Positions 1 through 7,159 of a stretch of DNA of 45,694 bases are shown here, in pieces. The DNA is from Thalassotalea sp. 42_200_T64 (GTDB taxonomy: Bacteria > Pseudomonadota > Gammaproteobacteria > Enterobacterales > Alteromonadaceae), in the NCBI GenBank assembly GCA_002162925.1, contig MABC01000008.1, forward strand, positions 1 to 45,694. The letters are read 5' to 3'. Made by a program: the position numbers and the translations under genes. How positions within the stretch are numbered: the stretch's first letter is position 1; each line of letters starts with the position of its first letter. The notes below the pieces were generated by a model. It was not told the origin of the DNA, made no database searches, and was given only the letters and a program-made list of their open reading frames with translations.

Positions 1-2
1 AT

Positions 3-89
3 GCCATCATTGAAATGCATAAAGAAATAGCACTAGAAGAAGACAACCTGACGCAGGAAAATTCGCCTAACGATGATTTGCCTTTCTAA
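3..89 (+). CDS. C-terminal tail of an unidentified protein (partial)
   Basis: An open frame enters from the left edge and stops at TAA 87-89, giving 28 residues. The tail is rich in Glu, Asp and Asn and ends DDLPF. That ending resembles the acidic C-terminal tip of single-stranded-DNA-binding proteins (DDIPF), but five residues cannot prove the family, and the preceding residues lack the Gly/Pro/Gln-rich linker usual in SSB. It may belong to a mobile element, since the next genes are truncated fragments. No function is assigned. Confidence 0.4.
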   Translation, partial: AIIEMHKEIALEEDNLTQENSPNDDLPF

Positions 90-99
90 TTGAGATTAG

Positions 100-1116
100 C
101 CAAATGAGGAAAGTGGACAGATCTCGGTTAATTATTCTGCGGCAAATAACTGCGGCTTTGCTCCGGCACTAACAAACGCCTCTAATGCCCGCTGGTACAC
201 AATTCGCCTCAGTACTAAGCAACCGTTTTTACTGGTTGCAACTGACACCTGGTTGTTACCAGAAGCTCAGAGCCATAAACAATTGACTCTCGCCAATGCC
301 AACCGCCGCGACATCATCGTGGATTTTACCCATGCACCGGATGAATTGTTTCTGGAAAATATCATGGAGCAGACTGACGGGCGGGGGCCCAAGGGGATCA
401 ACCCTAAGAAAAAAGTTAACCTGCTGAAATTCATCGTCGAGGGTAACCCCGTCGAGGGTAACCTAGTGATCGCCGAGGGCACGCCATTACGACCGCATGT
501 GGCGCTAAACCCAGAGGATGTCAAGATCACCCGTGAATTCAAATTTAACCGTAGCAACGGCGCGTGGCAGATCAACGACAAGTGGTTAAGCCCCCGTCGC
601 GCGGATGCGGTGCCCGCGCTGGGGCAAACCGAACGCTGGATCTTGAAGAACGGCGGGGGAGGTTGGGCACACCCCATACACATCCATTTATCTGGTTTTC
701 AGGTGCAAAGTCTAAATGGGCGCACACCGCCAAAAGAGATCCAGTTTAACAACGACACTGTGGCTCTTGAAGGCGGTGATGAGGCTGAAATTTTGATCCG
801 GTTTTCTACTTTTACCGTACCGTTCGCATTACATTGCCATATTCTGGAACACGAAGATATGCGGATGATGTCAGTGTTTGATCCGCAACCGGCAGGGCAG
901 TTAAGCCCGTGTGATGGCGTGACCGCCATTGACCCGATGATCTCAGGCATTGCCCACCATCCTCAGGGGCTGTTCGGAGACAGGGGGCCTGTCGACATTC
1001 CGCTAATTCAAGATCAGGGGGTGGGGATCCCGCACACCGATTTCACCCCTGGTGGTGGTGGGGTAGCTCCGAGTCCCACAGAGGTTGGCAGAAAACATAA
1101 TTCCGGCAAAAACTAA
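100..1116 (+). pseudogene. 5'-truncated multicopper oxidase, C-terminal half
   Basis: The frame is open from just after stops at 91-99 but has no credible start codon. A TTG at 253 lies inside the homologous region, which already begins about 140. The fragment contains the end of cupredoxin domain 2 (NASNARWYTIRL-like, 'RRDIIVDF') and all of domain 3. The copper ligands of domain 3 are visible as HPIHIH near 672-690 and HCHILEHEDMRMM near 832-870, so the type 1 Cys and axial Met are kept. The N-terminal domain is missing, so the product should be non-functional. Base composition is clearly GC-richer than the PQQ locus, which suggests foreign origin. It lies 26 bp before an SCO fragment, a common partner in copper-handling islands. 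Confidence 0.75.
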
Positions 1117-1142
1117 AACAGCCTAAGAGAAGGATAATTGTC

Positions 1143-1412
1143 ATGACTAGTGTAGATACAAATCGCCGCAGGTTACTCAGTATTGCCGATAAAGTCGCCA
1201 ACCCGGCGAAGTTGTCGGACAGGTTCTCCGATCATCCGCTGCAAACCCAACATGGTTTAGATTATAACTTTTACACAGATCTGGTTAAAGAACGGATCAC
1301 CATCGTGAATTTCTTTTATACCGCATGCAACGGCATTTGCCTGTCAACGACGGCTAATTTACTGCAAGTGCACAGTACATTTCATCAAAGGTTTGAACAA
1401 TATCCCTGGTAG
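1143..1412 (+). pseudogene. 3'-truncated SCO1/SenC-like copper chaperone
   Basis: The first 76 or so residues resemble the SCO1/SenC/PrrC family. They contain a VNFFYTACNGIC segment with the CxxxC copper-binding cysteines at residues 62 and 66. Homology stops near 1371, where sequence of an IS256-type transposase begins in the opposite orientation. The last 14 or so codons to the TAG at 1410 are therefore read through element DNA. The conserved downstream His ligand is absent, so the protein should be inactive. A plausible ribosome site (GAGAAGGA) precedes the ATG. Like the upstream oxidase fragment it is GC-richer than the rest of the window. Confidence 0.7.
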
Positions 1413-1758
1413 TCATGCCTTTGGCATACAAATACAGTATTTTATCGTTCATTGATGTTAAACGAGTTTGATTCTTTTTAACAATTTCAGGGGTAAAACT
1501 GCCATTGCGATCACGAGGAGTATTAAGCTCAAACTGACCATCATCGGTTTGAATCTGCTTGCTGGTATAACCGTTACGATTATTACCTTTATCGGCTTTC
1601 TCGTGTTTAGAATAACCAAGGTGGTGGTCAAGCTCAGCGTTCAATGCGGCTTCAACAGTCACCTTGGTTAACATCGCTCTGAAATCATTTAGATCTGATT
1701 CAGATTTAATACTTTTTGCGGCTTCTTTAGCGAAAGCTTCGAGTTCTTTAGTATTCAT
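1354..1758 (-). pseudogene. IS256-family transposase, N-terminal fragment
   Basis: The first 128 or so of 134 residues match the N-terminus of IS256-type (mutator) transposases: 'AALNAELDHHLGYSKHE', the NRNGY segment, 'LNTPRDRNGSF' and 'YAKGMTTRDIVQTFDEMY'. Full-length family members are about 400 residues and carry a DDE triad, and that part is entirely missing here. After 'EMY' the frame runs out into SCO DNA (CALAVN, stop 1354-1356), which places the deletion junction at about 1372-1375. The fragment cannot transpose. Confidence 0.85.
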
Positions 1759-1826
1759 AATTACCTTTCCTTAACTCAATTTAGAGTAGTAGTGAAAGGC
1801 AGTTACACAAAATTATTTACAGTCCC
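1372..1826 (-). mobile_element. IS256-family element, left-end remnant
   Basis: The remnant spans from the junction inside the truncated transposase to the probable terminal inverted repeat at 1799-1826. Read on the minus strand this end begins GGGACTGTAAATAATTTTG, a form typical of IS256-group tips. The opposite end is absent, so no inverted-repeat pair or target duplication can be shown. The simplest reading is insertion near the SCO gene followed by a deletion that removed the rest of both. Confidence 0.65.
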
Positions 1827-1850
1827 GGGTTACCAGGTCAAATATATTCA

Positions 1851-2507
1851 TTAACGCTTCATATATTGATTGAAATCAATATCACCACAACCAACAACAA
1901 CTTTTACACGGTTAGACGCGCCGAGCTTTTTTAAAATAGAAGACACGTGAGACTTTACCGTTGTTTCTGAAATATTTAGGTTAAAGGCTATTTGTTTGTT
2001 GGCTTCACCTTTTGTTAAGTTTTTAAGTACCATTAACTCTCTACGTGTTAGCAATAATATTTTTTCGGGTGAAACTTCAAATTCTTTTGGGGTGTTTACT
2101 GTAGCTTCTGAACGAATAATATCAGCAGGTAGATAAACATTACCTTCTAATATACTTTCAATTGCTTTACCTATGGTGCTTTTAGTTGAAGATTTTGCAA
2201 TAAAACCAACGGCACCGTAGGCAATTGTTTGTAATATTACTTGTTTTTCTGTCTCAGCTGAAATAATAACAACAGGAGTTGTTGGAAATTGGTTACGTAA
2301 ATCGAGTAAACCAGCCAAGCCAGACATACCTGGCATATTTAAGTCGAGCAGAATAAGATCAATTTCACTGTTTTCTTTGACGAAGGCGAGCGTTGAATTT
2401 ATGTCCTCTGATTCAAATATTTCAGAATTTGGGAATGTTTGAGAAATAATATTTATAACAGCATCCCTAAATAAAGGATGATCATCAGCAACGAGAATTT
2501 TATACAT
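1851..2507 (-). CDS. erbR: ErbR/AgmR-type response regulator (NarL/LuxR family)
   Basis: The 218-residue protein has an N-terminal receiver domain (acidic pair D8-D9, phospho-acceptor D55 in LILLDLNMPG, conserved K105 in FIAKSS). The C-terminal LuxR-type helix-turn-helix is at about residues 160-210 (TKGEANKQIAFNLNISETTVKSH). The ending GDIDFNQYMKR and the 'GNVYLPADIIR' linker closely resemble ErbR/AgmR of Pseudomonas, which activates PQQ-dependent ethanol and glycerol oxidation genes. I start at the ATG giving MYKILVADDH. A longer frame from 2588 runs through a repeat and is unlikely. The gene is cut off from its likely partner kinase (9.7-12.3 kb) by a disrupted porin and mobile DNA. Its targets are probably the palindromes upstream of the PQQ genes (inference). 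Confidence 0.85.
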   Translation of the reverse strand: MYKILVADDHPLFRDAVINIISQTFPNSEIFESEDINSTLAFVKENSEIDLILLDLNMPGMSGLAGLLDLRNQFPTTPVVIISAETEKQVILQTIAYGAVGFIAKSSTKSTIGKAIESILEGNVYLPADIIRSEATVNTPKEFEVSPEKILLLTRRELMVLKNLTKGEANKQIAFNLNISETTVKSHVSSILKKLGASNRVKVVVGCGDIDFNQYMKR

Positions 2508-2525
2508 TATTTTGTCATTTTTCCT

Positions 2526-2574
2526 AGGGGCTGTTGAACTTTGATGTATATAATTTATACATTCATCGGCAACC
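2526..2574. repeat. Diverged repeat, copy A, upstream of erbR
   Basis: This 49-bp stretch (AGGGGCTGTTGAACTTTGAT at its left end, then TTTATACATTCATCG) matches 2918-2966 at roughly 40 of 49 positions. It starts 18 bp upstream of the erbR start codon, so the native erbR promoter has probably been replaced or overlaid by element DNA. The GGGCTGTTGA tip looks like an insertion-sequence end, but no family is assigned. Confidence 0.55.
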
Positions 2575-2917
2575 ACATTAAACAACAACCCAGAGCCTAT
2601 GTGCTTGCATAATTTCTTTGCAATTTGTCATACCGAGCTGCAACTCCTTGATAATGTTTCAATCTTGCTGACGGTATTTATATATCTACATTTCCTGTTT
2701 GTTATTTCTGCTTTCTTGGTATAACAGGAATTGAGTGTTTAACTCTAATTTGTTCTCTTATTGCTTCACAATTGTCGTTATAATCAGCATACGATAAACT
2801 ATCAATCAATCAATGATGGTCCTTGCTGCCATGTACCTCACCTCCTGACATTTTAAAATAAATACATCTTAGCACTGTATTAGAGGAAGTTTAACTCTTT
2901 ATTTATCCTTTAGTTGT

Positions 2918-3065
2918 AGAGGATGTTGATCTTTGATGGTTATGATTTATACGTTCATCGACAATTGTTCTTGGTATGGTGATTTAGTGTTATTGGTTTT
3001 GGTGAAAATAATTATACCATCTCACCATGCCGCTCAAAAACTAATCACGAAAGATCAACATGTCC
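2918..3065. mobile_element. MITE-like element or IS remnant (includes repeat copy B)
   Basis: The left part (2918-2966) is repeat copy B. The right end (3047-3065), read on the minus strand, is AGGACATGTTGATCTTT and shares the 11-bp word TGTTGATCTTT with the left end, so the pair forms imperfect terminal inverted repeats about 145 bp apart. No open frame of note lies between them. The surrounding gene-free stretch 2589-3116 shows only this element and AT-rich sequence. Confidence 0.5.
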
Positions 3066-3116
3066 TAATAATATAGTGCAAGATATTTTTTTAACTTTTG
3101 ATGGATGAAAATATTA

Positions 3117-3150
3117 AAGCCACTATTTTTAAATAGTGGCTTGTTTTTAT
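3117..3150 (-). terminator. Rho-independent terminator after the porin fragment
   Basis: AAGCCACTATT (3117-3127) pairs with AATAGTGGCTT (3132-3142), an 11-bp stem with a short loop. It is A/T-flanked on both sides, so it could work in either direction. It lies about 40 bp beyond the porin stop codon and is probably that gene's original terminator. Confidence 0.75.
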
Positions 3151-3180
3151 TTAAATATATAACAATTATTATTAATAATG

Positions 3181-3567
3181 TTAGAAGGTTACTACTACAC
3201 CAATTGATAAAGTATTATTTTCTTCAGACTGCAAAGAGTTTGAAACATCTTCTTCGCTTTTGTTGTATTCAGCTACACCAATTAAGCCAGGTAAAAATGT
3301 TCTATAATATGTAACACTAGTATTACTGTGAACAGCGTCCAAAATGCTACTTGTATTTTCTGATTCACCTTCATCATAACTTAAAACAAAACGGTTAGCA
3401 CCTAAAGTGTATGATGCTTGTGTCAAGAAACCATCAGACTCAATAGAATCAGAACCAACCACATGATCAAGACCGGCAAGATAAGCTAAGCCTTTAGATT
3501 GAAACCCTGAAGCGGTTAGTGATATGTTTAAAAATTTAACATTAACACCATAGCCGTAAGCGCTCAA
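3181..3567 (-). pseudogene. C-terminal fragment of a Gram-negative porin
   Basis: The 128 residues read as alternating amphipathic beta-strands and end in the outer-membrane signature of a terminal Phe (LSIGVVVTF). Phrases such as 'SYDEGESENTSS' and 'VTYYRTFLPGLIGVAEYNKS' fit general porins of about 330-400 residues. The N-terminal two thirds and the signal peptide are missing. The frame starts where IS66 sequence ends (about 3556-3570), and no other porin half is present on the far side of the element. It lies between erbR and the ABC/TonB genes, so it may once have been the outer-membrane channel of this locus (inference). Confidence 0.75.
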
Positions 3568-3581
3568 TGAGCTAGCGGGGA

Positions 3582-3860
3582 TCAGTGGCTTATTTCCTTC
3601 GCTTTAAAATTCCAAGGCAGTAGCGCTTCAATATCGCCCACCGTTTCGGCATAAGGCAATGCTTTGAATATCGAGTTGAGGTATTGATAAGGTTCAAGGC
3701 CATGTAATTTGGCGGTTTCAATTAAGCCGTAATGCACCGCACTGGCATCGGCTCCTGCTGGAGTATCAGCCAACAACCACGACTTTCTTCCCACGGCAAA
3801 GGGTCTAATGGCGTTTTCTGCCAGAATATTGCTTATTCCGCCATAATGCTTTAATCTCAT
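3582..3860 (-). pseudogene. IS66 transposase, C-terminal fragment
   Basis: These 92 codons match the C-terminal part of IS66 transposases: 'AENAIRPFAVGRKSWLLADT', 'GLIETAKLHGLEPYQYL' and the closing 'DIEALLPW' are characteristic. The preceding DDE region is absent, and the frame differs from that of the N-terminal fragment it overlaps. It is therefore a remnant left by an internal deletion. Confidence 0.8.
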
Positions 3861-4191
3861 CAGTTTCAGGCAACGCCAGCTCTACTTGCTCTGGCTCGCT
3901 AGATATTTCCGCTTCGTTAAACAAATGGCCTTGCTCAGGCGTTTGTTCACTGCTTGGGCCAAAGCGTTTTGAATTGGCTAAGCGTAAGTATTCTTCGAGT
4001 ATTTCAATGCGGTGCTGTTGCTGGGCGATAACATCCGACTTTTTATCGATAATGTCATCTTTCTCTTGAATGATATTGTTTTTATCTACAATTACCCCGT
4101 CTTTTTCAGACAGCAAAACTTGCATCTGTGACATGATACCAACAGAGTCTAAGGTCTTGTTTTTATTGGCTTTCGGCACTAGCAATGGCAA
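3805..4191 (-). pseudogene. IS66 transposase, N-terminal fragment
   Basis: These codons encode the N-terminal helical region of an IS66 transposase. A coiled coil rich in Asp/Lys/Ile repeats (EKDDIIDKKSDVIAQQQHRI) is followed by the family signature 'LRLANSKRFGPSSEQ' and 'GHLFNEAE'. Homology ends near 'LPETDEIKAL' (about 3850), after which the frame reads antisense or shifted C-terminal sequence. The zinc-finger and catalytic domains are lost. Confidence 0.75.
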
Positions 4192-4261
4192 ATGTTATAA
4201 CAAAAAAGCCATTTGAAATCATAACGAAAAGCCTTAAAAAACACTGTCATAATGCAACTTT

Positions 4262-4405
4262 TTATGGCCTTTCATCGCACTTGATATCAAGACCGTCAAG
4301 CAGCCAATTTATTTGTTGCCCATCAAGAGTAAGCACCTCCTCTTGAGTTTTCGGCCAGATGAATTTATCTTCTTCCAGGCTTTTGTAATACAGAATTGCT
4401 AGGGT
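4262..4405 (-). pseudogene. IS66 TnpB (Orf2) C-terminal fragment
   Basis: Reading the minus strand to the TAA at 4262-4264 gives 'LYYKSLEEDKFIWP' and 'LTLDGQQINWLLDGLDI', the conserved C-terminal block of the IS66 Orf2/TnpB accessory protein. The first 60 or so residues are missing. Its order relative to the transposase (TnpB upstream) is that of a normal IS66 element. Confidence 0.7.
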
Positions 4406-4439
4406 ATAATTGTTCCAATAAAAAACCTAAATATAAAGT

Positions 4440-4472
4440 AAAAACCTCGGGGGCTAACCCCCGAGGTTTTTT
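4440..4472. terminator. Strong bidirectional terminator after the ABC operon
   Basis: CCTCGGGGG (4445-4453) pairs with CCCCCGAGG (4458-4466) around the loop CTAA. It is flanked by A-runs on the left and T-runs on the right, so it works on both strands. It lies 40 bp beyond the end of the minus-strand ATPase gene and insulates that operon from the mobile-element debris. Confidence 0.9.
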
Positions 4473-4511
4473 ATCTGGTATTACAAAAAAGGGATGAGAA
4501 ATTTTAACAGA

Positions 4512-5255
4512 TTAATTTGTTTTTCCTGCTAGTATTTTAGGATGCTCATCCATAAGTTTTGCTTGCCAAGCCAATTCTTTGCTGCCTGCCTCTTGTCTAG
4601 GTTTTGTTAAATTAACCTTAATTTGATGGATTATTGATGTTGGCGTGTTACTCATAAAAATAATGCGATCAGCTAAATACACGGCTTCACTTAAATCATG
4701 AGTGACAAAAATAACTGTGCTACCACGGTTTTGGCAAAGCTTTACTAATAACAATCTTAGTTTTGCTGCGGTGGGGGCATCAAGTGAATTAAATGGTTCA
4801 TCTAATAGTATCAATTCAGGATTTACGGCAAAAGCTCTGGCAATAGCCACTCGCCGTTGCATTCCGCCAGATAATTGCTTGGGAAAGTAGCCTCCCTTAC
4901 CTGATAAGCCAACTTGAGTAAGTAAATCATCAATTTGTTCATGTTGTGATAATGGCAGTACCAGCTGTAAATTTTCTTGAACTGTTAACCAAGGCATGAG
5001 TCTTGGTTGTTGAAATATATAGCCTAATTTATGCAATTCATCACCATTAATCGCTTTTCCATTGCATAATAATTTTTGTTCAGACGATTCCTCTAAACCA
5101 CAAAGCATATTGAGTAAGGTGCTTTTTCCACAACCAGAAGGCCCTATAATAGCAACAAATTCCCCCGGCTTTACGCTAAAATTAATGTCTTTTAGAACCA
5201 CAGCATCACTATTACCATAGCATTTATTTTTAATGGAAATATCAAGCGCTATCAT
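4512..5255 (-). CDS. ABC importer ATPase (NitT/TauT/SsuB type)
   Basis: The 247-residue cytoplasmic ATPase has Walker A GPSGCGKST (about residues 38-46), a Q-loop at YIFQQPRLMPW, ABC signature LSGGMQ, Walker B LILLDEP and the switch His in VTHDLSEAVYLADRI. The 'LMPWLTVQENL' segment and length are typical of the nitrate/sulfonate/taurine ATPase group. It overlaps the permease gene by 14 bp and ends the operon receptor-binding protein-permease-ATPase. The substrate is not determinable from this subunit. In this context it serves the PQQ/alcohol locus (inference). Confidence 0.88.
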   Translation of the reverse strand: MIALDISIKNKCYGNSDAVVLKDINFSVKPGEFVAIIGPSGCGKSTLLNMLCGLEESSEQKLLCNGKAINGDELHKLGYIFQQPRLMPWLTVQENLQLVLPLSQHEQIDDLLTQVGLSGKGGYFPKQLSGGMQRRVAIARAFAVNPELILLDEPFNSLDAPTAAKLRLLLVKLCQNRGSTVIFVTHDLSEAVYLADRIIFMSNTPTSIIHQIKVNLTKPRQEAGSKELAWQAKLMDEHPKILAGKTN

Positions 5256-6051
5256 GATTCATTCCTCGGCTAGTTAATTTATCTAACGGTCTAAAAACCA
5301 AGGCTTCAATCACTAGTACAACGGCAATAAAGGCGAAGGTATAAGCGAGAATTCCCGCAATATCAAAAAACTGAAATAGTGTATTCAACGCAAAACCAAC
5401 ACCATCACTACGCCCTAATAATTCTACCACTAAAACAATTTTCCATATTAATGACAAACCAGCACGTGCAGAAGCCATTATATAAGGGTAAATTTGAGGT
5501 AAAAACACCTTAAAAAACGTTATTCTTGGTGATAATTTGTACACTTTAGCAACTGCCAATAAGTCTTGGTCAACAACACGAGCACCTTCTCTTATCATAA
5601 CAACCACCGTGGGTATTTTATTAATAACCACCGCAGTAATCGCCGCTGATTCAACTAAACCTAACCATATATAGCATAATAAAATGGTGACTAAAGCAGG
5701 TATGTTAAGCGCAATAATTAATAAGGTGTCGCTTAGTTCATTCACTTTATCGCTACAACCCATTATAATTCCAATGATAACACCTAATGTCATGGCAATA
5801 ATAAAGCTGATAAATACACGACCTAACGTTATGCTAATGTTTGCTAGCATATCGCCTTGGTTAACATGGTAAATAAAACTATCAATAACGTTGAGTAAAG
5901 AGGGAAAGTCAGCACTGTTGATAAACCAGGCGGCAGTTTGCCAAGTCAAGGCCAATATTATTAGCATCAATAACCGACTATACAAAGCAGCAAAGAACTG
6001 CTCAGTGTTTGATTTAACCGTTAGGCGCTTAATTGAAAAAAAACCTTTCAC
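5242..6051 (-). CDS. ABC importer permease (NitT/TauT/SsuC type)
   Basis: The 269-residue inner-membrane protein has about six hydrophobic helices and a BPD_transp_1-type core. The EAA coupling loop is visible as 'EGARVVDQDLLAVAKVYKLS' followed by 'FLPQIYPYI'. Its stop overlaps the ATPase start, and its start codon directly abuts the stop of the binding-protein gene, so the three are translated from one message. Length and loop spacing match SsuC/TauC permeases (250-280 residues). Confidence 0.87.
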   Translation of the reverse strand: MKGFFSIKRLTVKSNTEQFFAALYSRLLMLIILALTWQTAAWFINSADFPSLLNVIDSFIYHVNQGDMLANISITLGRVFISFIIAMTLGVIIGIIMGCSDKVNELSDTLLIIALNIPALVTILLCYIWLGLVESAAITAVVINKIPTVVVMIREGARVVDQDLLAVAKVYKLSPRITFFKVFLPQIYPYIMASARAGLSLIWKIVLVVELLGRSDGVGFALNTLFQFFDIAGILAYTFAFIAVVLVIEALVFRPLDKLTSRGMNHDSA

Positions 6052-7095
6052 TTATTGATCACTATCGAGCATATTAATATTTTTAGAAAGCGCTAAGTTA
6101 ACCTTACTATTATGCCAAAAGGTCTTTTTATCTAAGGTGGTTGCCTTACCTACTAATGCTTGCCCCCCTTGCTTTGCTAAAATAGTGAATACTTTTTTAC
6201 TTGCTTGAATTTCATCAGGGCCAAATTTTTGTAATATAATCTCTCGGTAACCATTTTTTAAAGCAGTGAACACCTGGTTGTTTTCTGCTTTTGTTAGAGG
6301 CTTTATACGTAGCCACTCTTCATCTGATGAGAGTAAAATCTTTTTCGCCTCAATAGATGCTTGTATAAACCCAGTAACCGCTTGATTATTATTAGCAGCC
6401 CACGTTTGATCAAATACCCAGCCTAATAATGGTAGGTTATTATCTACCCCTAATTCAGTTAACATTTGTGAAACACTCACTAAAATCTTGAAGCCATCGG
6501 CTTGTAATCGGGCGCTGTAGTGCCAAAAGTTTATTGCCGCACCTAAATCACCTTTTTGCATAAAACGATTTAATAATGGTGGCGAGGCAAACACTATTTC
6601 ATTTTTTTCATTAATATTTATTTGATACTTTTGTTGTGCATATGCTTGTAATAGCAGCCAGTTTTTATCCACAGTGCCACCAGCAATACCTATTTTTACT
6701 TGGTTTAAATCAAGCAAACTTCTCGCTTTAGAATCGCCAGGAATATATAAACCGCCAGCGGCAATGGTGGTTGGAAATAACGTAAAGTTTTTATTATTAA
6801 AGCGTTGGCGGTTTACCCAGAACCAATCGCTGAGAATAATATCAACAGCTTTGCTTTGTAGTGCTACCGCAGAAGCATTTTTACTACTAAGTGATGTAAC
6901 TTTTAGATCGAACTGGTATTTTTTATCGAGTTGGTGATGTTTTATTACCGCCATTTCCCAGTTAACAGTGCCGTATTTTAATACACCAATATTGACTATA
7001 GGAAAGCTATCAGCCTCATTAGCTATAACTTTGGTGCAAATTAAATGAGTAAAGAACTCCATTGAAATAATTAGAAAAGTAGATAATGCTCGCAT
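6052..7095 (-). CDS. Periplasmic binding protein of the NitT/TauT-type importer
   Basis: The 347-residue protein begins with a hydrophobic export segment. It then reads as a two-lobed solute-binding protein ('VNIGVLKYGTVNWEMAVIKHHQLD', 'KAVDIILSDWFWVNRQR', 'KIGIAGGTVDKNW'). The 'VDIILSDW' and 'GTVDKNW' segments resemble TauA/SsuA-like proteins, but the ligand cannot be read from sequence. It has several Trp and aromatic residues and no lipobox, so it is a soluble periplasmic protein. It follows a TonB-dependent receptor by 64 bp, which suggests a complete outer-to-inner uptake route for a scarce or bulky compound. Candidates are PQQ, a metallophore or a vitamin precursor. Confidence 0.8.
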   Translation of the reverse strand: MRALSTFLIISMEFFTHLICTKVIANEADSFPIVNIGVLKYGTVNWEMAVIKHHQLDKKYQFDLKVTSLSSKNASAVALQSKAVDIILSDWFWVNRQRFNNKNFTLFPTTIAAGGLYIPGDSKARSLLDLNQVKIGIAGGTVDKNWLLLQAYAQQKYQININEKNEIVFASPPLLNRFMQKGDLGAAINFWHYSARLQADGFKILVSVSQMLTELGVDNNLPLLGWVFDQTWAANNNQAVTGFIQASIEAKKILLSSDEEWLRIKPLTKAENNQVFTALKNGYREIILQKFGPDEIQASKKVFTILAKQGGQALVGKATTLDKKTFWHNSKVNLALSKNINMLDSDQ

Positions 7096-7159
7096 GTAAT
7101 AACTCTTAGTAAGTAAAAATAGTAGATCAAAACAGTAAAGAAGGAATAAATTTCATCAT

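Larger units (their letters stand above)
3568..4405 (-). mobile_element. Decayed IS66-family element
   Basis: The region contains, on the minus strand, the end of an IS66 TnpB-like accessory protein (4262-4405), an IS66 transposase N-terminus (3805-4191) and a transposase C-terminus (3582-3860) in another frame. The central catalytic part is deleted. The right boundary abuts the porin fragment. The left boundary is near 4405, where TnpB homology ends. I could not identify matching terminal repeats. Confidence 0.7.

Noticed and set aside
253..1116. Multicopper oxidase as an intact gene starting at TTG 253
   Set aside because: Homology extends upstream in the same frame to about 140, no ribosome site precedes 253, and the first cupredoxin domain is missing. 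It is a truncated fragment.
1468..1671. Plus-strand frame opposite the IS256 transposase fragment
   Set aside because: It is antisense to a recognised transposase and has no family features.
2508..2588. A 27-residue longer N-terminus for the response regulator
   Set aside because: The extension is translated from repeat copy A. The family begins at MYKILVADDH.
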